The position numbers and the translations under genes are program-made. From assembly GCF_000497245.1 (NCBI RefSeq), contig NZ_AWTC01000013.1:9501-49814 (forward strand): a stretch of DNA of 40,314 bases. The letters run 5' to 3'. The stretch is from Sporolactobacillus laevolacticus DSM 442 (GTDB lineage Bacteria > Bacillota > Bacilli > Bacillales > Sporolactobacillaceae). Shown here in pieces: positions 7,166 through 15,778 of the stretch; position 1 is the stretch's first letter, and the number at the start of each line of letters is the position of its first letter. The notes beneath the pieces were generated by a model. That model was given only the letters and a program-made list of their open reading frames with translations. It ran no database searches and was not told the DNA's origin.

Positions 7166-10100
7166 CAGTTATTCCTCCCTTGCATAAATTGGCGCATATT
7201 GATACGCTGCTGATTCATGATGTCAATTGGCATCTGAGTTGTACGTGCAACTTCTTTGCCATCATATTGCGTAACAACAGTTAATTGGACTGGACGATTA
7301 TTTGTTTGTGTTGTAGTCGTCCCTTGATATATAGCCGGACCTCCTGCCATTGAGACAGTAGGAATGTTAATAGCCGGCATCATTTGCGCGGCCGACGAAA
7401 CAAAGTTGCTAATACGATCCATAATGCCACTCGGTACGGCTGCTTTAGCCATTCGCTGTGCGGCCGCAGCCACGCTGTCGTGGGACTGATCAATGCCTTG
7501 CACCAATCCGGCACCAACATTCGCACCAACTTCATCGCGCATAACTTGAGAAGGTGAATGGATTTTCAGTGTTTTCTTAATGACATTCGTCATCGACTTG
7601 GCTATTTTATTCAGTTCATCATTGAGTGCCCCTTCTTGGCCTTTCAGACCTGAAATAATGCCCGTAACCGTATTTTTTCCAAGAGACATTCCGGCTTTTT
7701 TTACACTCTTAAGCGATTTGAGTTTAGCCACAAACGTATTTTTAGCGTCCTGAAGCTGTTTATCTGCTGATTTCTTCGCTGCATCAATCTCAGCTTGAGC
7801 AGATGCTTGTGCTGCTGCAATCTGTGCATCCGTGGAGTCTTTTTCGATTTGTAATTCTTTTGCTGCTTCATCGTTCGAAATTTGATGACGCTGATTCCAC
7901 ATATCCACGTATGTGCGTAACTCAGCATCTGACATTGTCGTTATGGCATGTATCTGACTTTCTGCCCCTATGCCAGCTGCTTTAAGTTCATCCATCATGC
8001 TCGATGGCAACTTATCACTTAAACTAGCCATATCGGACTGGTATGCTTGTAAATCATGAAGCGATTCTTGCATTTGATGTGTTAGGTCTTGCTTATAAGT
8101 CACTGATCCAGAATTATTATCAAAAATACCTCCGTATATATCGCTCTGCTTGCTCGACAAGTCACTATTGTACTGGTCTTGCAGCGTCTTGATATTGTTC
8201 TGAAGGTCTGAATTAATCGACTTTATTTTGTTGGTCAGGTCTATATTAATGGACTTGACTTTGTTCGCATAAGTTGTTGCCGCACTAGCAATGTCCTTAT
8301 TAAGCGTATTTTGTGCCGTTGTAAATTGTTTTTGAGAGTTTGAAATATCAGTGTTAATCTTTCGCACAAGATCACTGTTGAGCTTATGATGTTTTTCAAT
8401 CTCTTTAAGGTCAGCGACATATTTCGAACGGCTGATCTTACCTGTCTTATATTTCGTTTCAATGTTCTCAATCTGGTTTCGATAAGATTTTTGTCTTGCT
8501 GTTTCTCTTTTTTTAGCAGCCGTTTCTCGTTCGTGTTGGCGACGTTTCGCTTCATTCTCACGCTTTTTAGCTGATGACTCCGCCTTTTTCGATGCTGATT
8601 CTCTTTCACTAGACATTTTCTTTTCAGCAGCATGAATACTAAGCAGAACTGAGCGATGTTGTGCAGCAGTTAGCTTATATCTCTTTTCAATGCTTTCAAG
8701 TTCCTTGATATAGGTAGACGTGCCAATATGACCCATTGAATAATTGAACCGTGCTTTCTGAATAGCGGCCGTACCATTCGCATATTTAGGGAAGAAGTTT
8801 GTTAATGATGTGGTTCCCTTTGCATATCGCTTCGCACCGGTTGGGCCCCATCCTCCTGGCATGTTGATGTCACTCAACCAGTGGGAATCGTTGAACATAG
8901 CGAGCAGTTGATCAAGTCCACTGCGTATGTTTGTATGCCCTTTACGTTCCCAGTGGGAGAATGTAGAAGGAATGTATTGCAGAAGTCCAATTGCCGGATG
9001 ACCAGCACGGCTATTCACGTCTTGTACCTTCTGCAAGACGGTTGGATCTCCGCCAGATTCCTTTTTGATTCTATTAATGATCGCTGACATTCCGGATCCA
9101 TCTAACTTGATTCCTGACATACCAGCCGCGCGCTCTATAACTGGTTTCCATCGATCTATTTTTGATCCAGATGGATTATCAGCGCTACCCATAAGTTGCT
9201 TTTTAACCCAATTAACAGCATCCGAAGCAACTGTTTTTACTGTTCCTTCAGCCATCTTAGCAATATTCGGTGACAATCCAGACAAATTAGTAAATTTAGC
9301 AATGGCCGTATTCAACAATTTGGCTGGATGTGTAACCTCGTTCCAAAATCCTTCAGCACCCTTAGCAATCGAGTTCCATCCACCCTTAACGAAATCCATT
9401 GCACTACCGATCCATGTCCCTTTTGCAAACATTTTGGGCATAGACCCAAGCAATGCTTCTGTGGCATCGCCGCCTAAAATATCAACAGGGTCGGTGAAAT
9501 TATAGAGCGTTGCCGTGTTTGGAGACATTTCTACCTGACCATCAGAGTGACGAATTAATTCGTTCTTGCCTGCTTCACCAACGATTGACAACCCGAACGC
9601 TTTACCACCAGTCGCAAACTTCGGCACTTTCCATGGTTTGATTGTTGGGGCATCTACTTTTTCGAGTACCCAATCAATGCCTTTTATAACGCCATTTACG
9701 CCTTTACCGATTCCGCTGACCATTCCATTTCCAATGTCAACGGCTCCTTTTTCAACATTTTTCCAACCATTATGAAGTGCCTTTCCAATTTTTCCTGGTA
9801 ATTGTTCAAACCATTTGACAGTTTTATTTAGCCATCCACCGGTTAAATCATTCAGTACCTTGTATCCGGTATTGAAATAATTCTTTGCTGTTTTCATCGA
9901 ATCGCCGGACAACTTTTTAATATCTCCACCGACTTTAGACCAGCGGCCATGAATAATATCTCCCCATGTGTCCGTATAGTCCTGTAGAACGTTATAGCCG
10001 CTTTTCATGGTCTTTTTAACGCCTGAGAACAGGTCTGAAAATACACCGTTTGTATGCTTGTTGAGCCACGAATTTTTATTTGCTATGGAATCCGCCATGC

Positions 10101-12069
10101 TGTCCCAATGTTTTTTCATTCCACTTACAAATTGGGATGTGTTTTTGCTAACCTCGCCCCATTTGTCTTTAAACCAATCTCCTAAACCCCCGAAAAACTT
10201 TTTAACGGATTTCCAATGGATAACCAGTTCTGATACCGCAATCACCAATAGTCCTATCCCTGTAATAATCCATCCAATCGGTGTCGCTTCAAGGCTTAAA
10301 TTGAGTGCTGCACTGATTATTCCCCATAGTTTCATAGCCTTAATTACAGTCATAATTCCTAAAGCAAAGGCCGCGAAATCCTTTGGATCGCTGGCAATTA
10401 ATTTCACAAGTGGCTTTAAAAGTGTTGCTGTAATCTTGAAAACATCACCTAGCAATTTAAAAGATGCAATTCCCGTTTCTTTAACCTCTCCAAAGAAATG
10501 TGCAATATCTTTGGCATGACTAGCGATATAATTACTAAATGACTTTATTCCTTTTGTTGCATCATCTGTAAACGTCCGCATACTCGAAGCTACGCTCTTT
10601 GAACCAAACACTTTACCAAATGCCTTGATGATTGTATTGGTTCCCTCTTCTGCAGCTTCACCCATACGCCTGAACTCTTTGTCTGATTCCTTGCTATTCA
10701 TCCACTTCGAAATTGCGCCAAATAATCCAGACTTTGTGTTCATGAACGGTTTTTCAAAGTCACCCATCAAAGCAGGAACACGCGCTTTGACTATACGTTC
10801 CATTCCCCACATGGTTTTCATCATGTTGTCGGCAGCCATGCCGTATGTCTTATTGCCTAGCTTTTCAAATTGCTGAATGAATTCTTGTGCCGATATTCCT
10901 CCGGCACCAACCATCTGACGAAAGATAGCTTTTGATGCATCTGCTGTCGGACTTCCTGCGCCCTTAATTTCGAGCATCAAATTTTTATATTTCTTTTTGG
11001 TTATCTCGCCTGAGTCGAGCATACTTTTGAACTGTTCGGCAATTAGTTTCTTATTCCCGGCGAAGTGCTCCGCCATTTTTTCGGATAGCATCGGGAAATA
11101 TGATTCGACTTGGTTCAGCATTTCAAGCGTCATTTTACCTGTCGCTAGTCCGTGAACCATGTCATTCGTGACATTGGTAAGTTGTGCACCAGATAGGTGA
11201 ACGGTATCGCCCATGTTTTCCATCGCATGCGTCATTAACTCGGCTTCTTTGGCGTTAGAATGCAGGTGGTAAAAAGCTTGAGCCAGTTCGTCAGTTGTAT
11301 TCGTTGCTTGTCCAGTTTTAACCGTAAGCTTGTTGATCATATCGACCATTTGTTGACCTTTAGTAGCAGATCCGGCCAGTGTCGTCCAACTCGCAAGCAT
11401 GACCTGTTGTTCTTTGTTATATTCTGCGCCTAATCCGATTAGTTCCTTGACCTTATCCTTAACCACATCGAAGGCTTTGACAGCAGCCATTCCAATCATA
11501 GTACCAGCAATAACATCTTTCATGCTTAACCATGCATGTTTTGTCTTTTCCGTTGTATCATTTACTCGGCTTAATGCAGATCTTAATTTTCCCATTTTAG
11601 ATGCATTGTCCTCAGCCGAAGAAGATGACTGTTTAAATATTGTTTTCAGATCGGAAACGCTAACACCATAATGCTTCGCAGCATTAGAAAGACTTATTAA
11701 TTCTCCCTGTTGAGTACGCCAAATACCCGGTCCGTCTTCAAACGCCCCCTTAAAATCATTTGAAATTTTATCGGCTGTTTGCTTAGATATGGTAAGCATT
11801 TTATCTGCTATTTGCTTAACCGTTCCTGTCGCTTCATCTTTTGTGCTTATTTTTTGAACGACAGGTTCCTTAAAGGCACTTTTCACCTTATCTGATGTCT
11901 GCTTTGCTTGATTATCAACGGACTTAGCGTTCTTAGTAAAGTTTTTGTCCATCTGATCACCAGCACTGATGCCAAGTACCTTCAGTATTTCGTTAATAAC
12001 CTTGGCATCCGACTGGATTTTTGACTTATCGCCTAGCTGGACATCAATAACGACCTGACCATCACTCAT
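7165..12069 (-). CDS. tape measure protein with transglycosylase domain
   Basis: At 1634 residues this is the longest gene. After a helical N-terminus it has a tape-measure domain (about residues 200-440, with LASWTTLAGSATKGQQMVD) and a block of hydrophobic segments near 560-640 (IITGIGLLVIAVSELVIHW). A soluble lytic transglycosylase-like domain follows at about 975-1080 (IINRIKKESGG with the catalytic-type Glu near 1004, then GLLQYIPSTF). Long coiled coils fill about 1150-1450. The tape measure sets tail length and the transglycosylase helps the tail cross the cell wall. The ruler rule of about 0.15 nm per residue gives a tail of roughly 245 nm. Its GGGAGGG ribosome site is good, and the chaperone genes lie just upstream as usual. 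Confidence 0.95.
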   Translation of the reverse strand: MSDGQVVIDVQLGDKSKIQSDAKVINEILKVLGISAGDQMDKNFTKNAKSVDNQAKQTSDKVKSAFKEPVVQKISTKDEATGTVKQIADKMLTISKQTADKISNDFKGAFEDGPGIWRTQQGELISLSNAAKHYGVSVSDLKTIFKQSSSSAEDNASKMGKLRSALSRVNDTTEKTKHAWLSMKDVIAGTMIGMAAVKAFDVVKDKVKELIGLGAEYNKEQQVMLASWTTLAGSATKGQQMVDMINKLTVKTGQATNTTDELAQAFYHLHSNAKEAELMTHAMENMGDTVHLSGAQLTNVTNDMVHGLATGKMTLEMLNQVESYFPMLSEKMAEHFAGNKKLIAEQFKSMLDSGEITKKKYKNLMLEIKGAGSPTADASKAIFRQMVGAGGISAQEFIQQFEKLGNKTYGMAADNMMKTMWGMERIVKARVPALMGDFEKPFMNTKSGLFGAISKWMNSKESDKEFRRMGEAAEEGTNTIIKAFGKVFGSKSVASSMRTFTDDATKGIKSFSNYIASHAKDIAHFFGEVKETGIASFKLLGDVFKITATLLKPLVKLIASDPKDFAAFALGIMTVIKAMKLWGIISAALNLSLEATPIGWIITGIGLLVIAVSELVIHWKSVKKFFGGLGDWFKDKWGEVSKNTSQFVSGMKKHWDSMADSIANKNSWLNKHTNGVFSDLFSGVKKTMKSGYNVLQDYTDTWGDIIHGRWSKVGGDIKKLSGDSMKTAKNYFNTGYKVLNDLTGGWLNKTVKWFEQLPGKIGKALHNGWKNVEKGAVDIGNGMVSGIGKGVNGVIKGIDWVLEKVDAPTIKPWKVPKFATGGKAFGLSIVGEAGKNELIRHSDGQVEMSPNTATLYNFTDPVDILGGDATEALLGSMPKMFAKGTWIGSAMDFVKGGWNSIAKGAEGFWNEVTHPAKLLNTAIAKFTNLSGLSPNIAKMAEGTVKTVASDAVNWVKKQLMGSADNPSGSKIDRWKPVIERAAGMSGIKLDGSGMSAIINRIKKESGGDPTVLQKVQDVNSRAGHPAIGLLQYIPSTFSHWERKGHTNIRSGLDQLLAMFNDSHWLSDINMPGGWGPTGAKRYAKGTTSLTNFFPKYANGTAAIQKARFNYSMGHIGTSTYIKELESIEKRYKLTAAQHRSVLLSIHAAEKKMSSERESASKKAESSAKKRENEAKRRQHERETAAKKRETARQKSYRNQIENIETKYKTGKISRSKYVADLKEIEKHHKLNSDLVRKINTDISNSQKQFTTAQNTLNKDIASAATTYANKVKSINIDLTNKIKSINSDLQNNIKTLQDQYNSDLSSKQSDIYGGIFDNNSGSVTYKQDLTHQMQESLHDLQAYQSDMASLSDKLPSSMMDELKAAGIGAESQIHAITTMSDAELRTYVDMWNQRHQISNDEAAKELQIEKDSTDAQIAAAQASAQAEIDAAKKSADKQLQDAKNTFVAKLKSLKSVKKAGMSLGKNTVTGIISGLKGQEGALNDELNKIAKSMTNVIKKTLKIHSPSQVMRDEVGANVGAGLVQGIDQSHDSVAAAAQRMAKAAVPSGIMDRISNFVSSAAQMMPAINIPTVSMAGGPAIYQGTTTTQTNNRPVQLTVVTQYDGKEVARTTQMPIDIMNQQRINMRQFMQGRNN

Positions 12070-12072
12070 TTG

Positions 12073-12690
12073 TTACCCTCCCTTCTTTGCCATATTTACA
12101 AGCGATTTGAACATGCCGTCCATCGCTGCATCTTGTTCCTCAACAGATTGATTCTTATCAAGCGCATAGATTTGCTTGAGTTCCTGTAATCTTTCGCGCT
12201 CTTTTACTGAGTATTCATCATTTCCTGTTGGCAATTCTGCCGCTCGGATACCGATGATCTGTCTAAATTTCGTTTTATCACGCATGCCATTAAGCAATGC
12301 AACAAACTTTTCCCATCGCATAATGCCCTGTTGGTCCAGAAGATCGATCCCATATTCTTGCAAAAAAGACGCAAAGATAAACTCTGCGTCTTTGTCAAAG
12401 CTATAATATTGTTTCTGATCGGGGGGTTTTGCTGAACCGTCATTGGGCTCCTGCTTGCCTACAACATATTCATCGATGATACGTTGGACCGTATAAAGCT
12501 TTATTTTAATGTCCGTTTCGCAATCGACGACAAACATGTCAAATGCTATTTCAACTTTTCCTATATCGTCTATTGATTTGTCATTCATCAGATCATACCA
12601 GCGCAAGACGTTGTCAAAGCTTAAATCCAGATTGTAGGCGACCCCGTCTATTGTTATCGTGTCATCAAGCTTCTGCTTCAGGCTCAACAT
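12073..12690 (-). CDS. Gp15-family tape-measure chaperone (second of pair)
   Basis: This 205-residue protein matches the bacteriophage Gp15 family (IDGVAYNLDLSFDNVLRWYD at the start, later FDKDAEFIFASFLQEYGIDL). The family sits directly before the tape measure and corresponds to the T part of the tail assembly chaperone pair. It has almost no ribosome site of its own. Its ATG is in the same reading frame as the upstream gene, separated only by one TGA and two codons (TGA TGT CTC ATG), so it is made by reinitiation or by stop-codon readthrough. Confidence 0.88.
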   Translation of the reverse strand: MLSLKQKLDDTITIDGVAYNLDLSFDNVLRWYDLMNDKSIDDIGKVEIAFDMFVVDCETDIKIKLYTVQRIIDEYVVGKQEPNDGSAKPPDQKQYYSFDKDAEFIFASFLQEYGIDLLDQQGIMRWEKFVALLNGMRDKTKFRQIIGIRAAELPTGNDEYSVKERERLQELKQIYALDKNQSVEEQDAAMDGMFKSLVNMAKKGG

Positions 12691-12696
12691 GAGACA

Positions 12697-13122
12697 TCAG
12701 TGTTTCACATATTTGTGCTTGATGGCATTTAGCTTATTTTCATGCTCGCTGTTGCGTTTGGCTGATAGTGCCGTTGCCAGTTCCTCAACCTTGTCTGATA
12801 GATAATCCGTAGAACGACCACATTTTGCATAGATACGTTGGCCAGCTCCTTTACCAAAAAGCAAATCAAGGAATTCAATATTACCATTCTTGACGATTTC
12901 AAGCATTTGAACAGCCTTTTGAGCAAGTTCATCACCTGTTGTCTCGTCTTTTTCTTCAAGTTCTGTGTATTCTTTTTGACCAACTGTTATTTTTCTCCGC
13001 ATTTTTTCATAAGCAGCAGTGTACTGCTTTTGCTTTGCATCAGAAAAGTCAATTTTGAATTCTTCACCGCCAAATCTTACCGTTTCAATTTGCCTATTTT
13101 GTTCTATGTCAATATTAATCAA
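12697..13122 (-). CDS. tape-measure chaperone (G-like, first of pair)
   Basis: This charged 141-residue protein (INIDIEQNRQIETVRFGGEE at the start) sits between the major tail protein and Gp15, where siphophages encode the small tail assembly chaperone. The position defines the role; I recognise no specific domain beyond the helical character (YTAAYEKMRRKITVGQKEYT). In many phages the longer product arises by a frameshift near the end of this gene. Here no slippery heptamer is visible near the stop, and the next gene continues in the same frame. Confidence 0.8.
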   Translation of the reverse strand: MINIDIEQNRQIETVRFGGEEFKIDFSDAKQKQYTAAYEKMRRKITVGQKEYTELEEKDETTGDELAQKAVQMLEIVKNGNIEFLDLLFGKGAGQRIYAKCGRSTDYLSDKVEELATALSAKRNSEHENKLNAIKHKYVKH

Positions 13123-13153
13123 TTAAAATCTCTCCTTTCGGGTTATGTATGAA

Positions 13154-13169
13154 GGGGGCCGAAGCCCCC
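13154..13169 (-). other. GC-rich UUCG hairpin after the major tail gene
   Basis: A perfect 6-bp G/C stem (13154-13159 with 13164-13169) closes a UUCG tetraloop on the minus-strand RNA, eight bases after the tail protein stop. No U-tract follows, so it is more likely a 3'-end stabiliser or RNase block than a terminator. Such a structure would keep mRNA of the abundant tail tube protein high relative to the chaperone genes below it. Confidence 0.6.
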
Positions 13170-13174
13170 AAAAA

Positions 13175-13870
13175 TTATGATGCAGCAGTTGTCTTAGATA
13201 CAGGTGCAGAAAGTACAGATTCTTCGCCATTTTCATCAACAGCAGATACCTGATAACTGTATGACGTTGATACTGCAAGGCCGGTGTCTGTATAAGCGTT
13301 TGTAACAGGTGATGCTGCCAAAACACCATTACGGTAAACTTTGTAAGATGTAGCACCTGAAACAGCATTCCATGTGAGTGCAATGCTAGTTCCCGTTACT
13401 GTACCTGCAAGACCTGTCGGCGCAGCTAATCCAGAAGTAACAGTCGGAGCTCCATTGAAGTTCGATGTGAAGCTGAATGTTTCCTTCGCGTTTGCAGCAC
13501 CGCCGGAAACGACAATCGCATTCAGCGTTACGCAACCAATAATGACGGTGCCATCTGGTCGAGTCCAACGCAGCAATGTTTTTACCGCATCACCAACAGC
13601 AAAGTCTTTGCTCGCGACATAATCCTGCGCAGCGTCACCTTCCAAACGGTTACCGGAGAAAGCGATTGAATAGTTCTTTCCGGTTACATCCGTATTTGAG
13701 AATCCGTTTCCGTCCAAATACGGCGTGTTGTCAGTCGTGTCACCGGCAGCTGGTGTAAATGTGTTGATACCGGCCGCTAGTCGTGCCCAGTTGGCTTCCG
13801 CGACTTGTGTGGGGTCTGTGTGGCCCAACGTGTCAATTTCAAATTTGTTTTTATAGTTCAAAGGGAACAT
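13175..13870 (-). CDS. major tail protein with C-terminal fibronectin type III domain
   Basis: The 231-residue product has an N-terminal tail-tube part (about 1-135, with KFEIDTLGHTDPTQVAEANW and LLRWTRPDGTVIIGC). An in-frame FN3-like domain follows at about 145-228 (APTGLAGTVTGTSIALTWNA, SYKVYRNG, TYSYQVSAVDENGEES-type strands). Tube subunits often carry such Ig-like domains on the tail surface, where they may bind cell-surface sugars. In several phages the extra domain is added by a frameshift; here it is in the main frame, so every subunit should carry it. Position before the chaperone genes supports the call. Confidence 0.9.
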   Translation of the reverse strand: MFPLNYKNKFEIDTLGHTDPTQVAEANWARLAAGINTFTPAAGDTTDNTPYLDGNGFSNTDVTGKNYSIAFSGNRLEGDAAQDYVASKDFAVGDAVKTLLRWTRPDGTVIIGCVTLNAIVVSGGAANAKETFSFTSNFNGAPTVTSGLAAPTGLAGTVTGTSIALTWNAVSGATSYKVYRNGVLAASPVTNAYTDTGLAVSTSYSYQVSAVDENGEESVLSAPVSKTTAAS

Positions 13871-13881
13871 TCTATCACTCC

Positions 13882-14301
13882 TTATTCATTTAGTAGTAAT
13901 TCAATTTGATAGCTTGCAACATAGACATATCCGTGATCATCCTTCAACAGGAAGTTAGGTACGCTTGCTACTTGACCGTTGATAAAATAAAAAGAGCCAT
14001 TTTGGCTCTTAATATCATCATCACTTAATCCGTCTACATATCTGCAGATAGATTGAAGTGTGTTTATAGCAGTCAATTGGCTTGTGTGACGAACGGTAAT
14101 TTGAAAGGCATATGTTTTATCCCATTTACCATCCATACCGCATACAGCTTGTCCTATTGGCGTCAGCATGAATGCTATGCCGTTTGACGGCGTGCCATCA
14201 GCGGATACCGGGATGATCGGCACACTAATAGGTGCGAACAATCCGCAGTTTGCTTCCAATGCGTCAATCATCCGGTCTTGGAAATCAAGTTCTGTGCTCA
14301 T
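13882..14301 (-). CDS. minor capsid protein 3 family (tail terminator-like)
   Basis: The 139-residue product (TELDFQDRMIDALEANCG, later WDKTYAFQITVRHTSQLTAI) fits the Minor_capsid_3 family. By position, directly before the major tail protein, it corresponds to the tail terminator of siphophages. It overlaps the previous gene by 17 bases. A terminator-shaped hairpin lies within its coding sequence around codon 100. Confidence 0.78.
   Translation of the reverse strand: MSTELDFQDRMIDALEANCGLFAPISVPIIPVSADGTPSNGIAFMLTPIGQAVCGMDGKWDKTYAFQITVRHTSQLTAINTLQSICRYVDGLSDDDIKSQNGSFYFINGQVASVPNFLLKDDHGYVYVASYQIELLLNE
13982..14010 (-). terminator. terminator-like hairpin inside a coding sequence
   Basis: A 7-bp stem (13992-13998 with 14004-14010, AAGAGCC/GGCTCTT) with a 5-nt loop is followed on the minus strand by TTTTTATTTT. 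It has the same architecture as the intergenic terminators of this operon but lies within codons about 97-106 of the minor capsid 3 gene. Whether it stops polymerase is unknown. Confidence 0.45.
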
Positions 14302-14647
14302 TTAGATATTGATTCACCCCATCCCGTGCGACACTTACCCATTTATCTCCACGGTCTGCTTTTGCTCTTTCAAACCAAAGTCCGCCTGCCTGTGGATGAG
14401 TAGTCTGATCAAAATTATATTCTGGATGATAATACATCCTACGAGCATACTCAGTATCCCATACAATTTGACTATATCCAGGACTTGACTGAATAATTGA
14501 CGATTTCATAAGATCGCCTTCGCGATAAGGGACATACTTATTGCTATCACCAAGGACTTGTTCATCTAGAGCATATTGAGCGAACTTATTTGCTCTGTTT
14601 ACCTTACCGGCAATATCCCCAAGGTTGACATGTACTTTTACTACCAT
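14285..14647 (-). CDS. minor capsid protein 2 family (head-tail joining)
   Basis: The 120-residue product has the features of Minor_capsid_2/HK97 gp10-like head-tail proteins: a short N-terminal helix region, then YVPYREGDLMKSSIIQSSPG and WDTEYARRMYYHP. Such proteins act at the neck in head completion or tail attachment. The gene ends 17 bases into the next one and begins four bases after the minor capsid 1 stop, so the neck genes are tightly packed. Confidence 0.8.
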   Translation of the reverse strand: MVVKVHVNLGDIAGKVNRANKFAQYALDEQVLGDSNKYVPYREGDLMKSSIIQSSPGYSQIVWDTEYARRMYYHPEYNFDQTTHPQAGGLWFERAKADRGDKWVSVARDGVNQYLNEHRT

Positions 14648-14651
14648 CTGA

Positions 14652-15023
14652 TCACACCCTGTTCAATTGGCATTCATAGTGATGTACGCCACGGTCCGTC
14701 TGCAAAACTATGACCTTATCAATTTGATAAGTCAGGTCGTTAAATACAATGTGATCCTTCTGCTTTGGAACAATCGACAAGTCTCGCTCGACACCGGAAA
14801 TGACTTCATTTGATGTCTTAGTGTCGATATAGAGCATCGATGTGAAGTCTGTTGTCTCTGCTTTATTGCTGAATTTAATCTGTGACGAATCATCAACCCG
14901 AACATGCACGATTGTGACCGGATTAGTGTCATCCCAAGTGTCGTCATAGCGTTCGGATCCAGTGTAAGCCACATATTGAACCATGTTCGGTAACAATATA
15001 GGCGGTATTGGTTGAATTAGCAT
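14652..15023 (-). CDS. minor capsid protein 1 family (head closure)
   Basis: This 123-residue protein has a beta-rich pattern (HVRVDDSSQIKFSNKAETTD and IVFNDLTYQIDKVIVLQTDR) typical of Minor_capsid_1 proteins, probable stopper/head-closure proteins. A GTG one codon upstream (15026) is possible, but the AAGGCGG site is better spaced for the ATG at 15023. It lies between the connector and the tail-joining gene. Confidence 0.78.
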   Translation of the reverse strand: MLIQPIPPILLPNMVQYVAYTGSERYDDTWDDTNPVTIVHVRVDDSSQIKFSNKAETTDFTSMLYIDTKTSNEVISGVERDLSIVPKQKDHIVFNDLTYQIDKVIVLQTDRGVHHYECQLNRV

Positions 15024-15035
15024 CACATCACCGCC

Positions 15036-15476
15036 TTAGTCATAATTCCATCCATAACCGTAGCGTCCGGTCCATGTGCGATCACGAATTTCTAGTCCGG
15101 CATACATCAATCCGGTTGGTTCAAGGTATTGCCGTGCGACATCAGATTGTAACTGTGTCCGCGTGGACTGGTCACTTGTTGGCATCTGGTAATGGAAACC
15201 ACCGATTGAAGCTGACTGTACGGTCTGCATGCCAGCCTCGGAATGTGCACCAATTTCATAAAAGTACTCCATTTGTGCACTGATCGCCATCAAGATTTTA
15301 TTCTGTATGAATGTTGGCCATGTCGAAAAATCTTTTTGAGATAGCTTAAATTGTGTGATCTGATCCACGGTGCGCTCAGCAGCACAAGCAATCGCATTGA
15401 ACTTGTCATCTTGAATAGGTGTTCCGCCGTATGTGCCATTGTAAAAATCAGCCGTTATCCATTGCGGTGTTGGCAT
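15036..15476 (-). CDS. head-tail connector adaptor
   Basis: This mostly helical 146-residue protein (ITADFYNGTYGGTPIQDD at the start, AERTVDQITQFKLSQKDF, IQNKILMAISAQMEYFYEIG) lies immediately after the capsid block, where siphophages encode the gp6/gp15-like adaptor that docks on the portal. The role is inferred from position, length and helix content rather than from a diagnostic motif. Confidence 0.65.
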   Translation of the reverse strand: MPTPQWITADFYNGTYGGTPIQDDKFNAIACAAERTVDQITQFKLSQKDFSTWPTFIQNKILMAISAQMEYFYEIGAHSEAGMQTVQSASIGGFHYQMPTSDQSTRTQLQSDVARQYLEPTGLMYAGLEIRDRTWTGRYGYGWNYD

Positions 15477-15482
15477 AACTCA

Positions 15483-15764
15483 TCACTTCTTTGCTGACTT
15501 GTCATCTTGCTTGCCGTCCGGACTTTCCTCTTGCTTTTTTTCATCAGATGCTGAAATGTCAGCTTTCAACTTAGACAGTTCATCTTGTACCTTCGCAAAT
15601 TCGGCATAGGGAACTGTTTTCCGTTTTCCAGCTTTGACAAGTTCATAGCTTTTTCCATCTTCGGATAGCTTCACCTCGTCATAGCCTTCATTCAAATAAA
15701 AAACCTCGGAAGTATCCGGGGCATTAATCACTCTGTTATTTTTTTTGAAAATCAATGTCGCCAT
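15483..15764 (-). CDS. small head-region protein
   Basis: The 93-residue product starts with a beta-type sequence (ATLIFKKNNRVINAPDTSEV) and ends in a Lys/Asp/Ser-rich tail (EKKQEESPDGKQDDKSAKK). Small proteins of this type often follow the major capsid gene. It could decorate or support the capsid, but I recognise no family with certainty. Start at 15764 is supported by a GGAGG ribosome site just after the capsid stop. Confidence 0.65.
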   Translation of the reverse strand: MATLIFKKNNRVINAPDTSEVFYLNEGYDEVKLSEDGKSYELVKAGKRKTVPYAEFAKVQDELSKLKADISASDEKKQEESPDGKQDDKSAKK

Positions 15765-15778
15765 TGGTCAATCCCTCC

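Noticed and set aside
8241-8633. 130-codon frame within the tape measure gene
   Set aside because: It is a frame shadow of the Lys/Arg/Glu-rich coiled coil of the tape measure, with a basic low-complexity translation and no ribosome site.
12697-12760. Programmed -1 frameshift in the tape-measure chaperone
   Set aside because: No X-XXY-YYZ heptamer is present near the stop, and the following gene is in the same frame, so a -1 shift would not reach it.
13123-13383. Frame overlapping the FN3 part of the major tail gene, considered as a frameshift extension
   Set aside because: The FN3 domain is already complete in the main frame, the alternative translation is His/Leu-rich without domain character, and no slippery site was seen.
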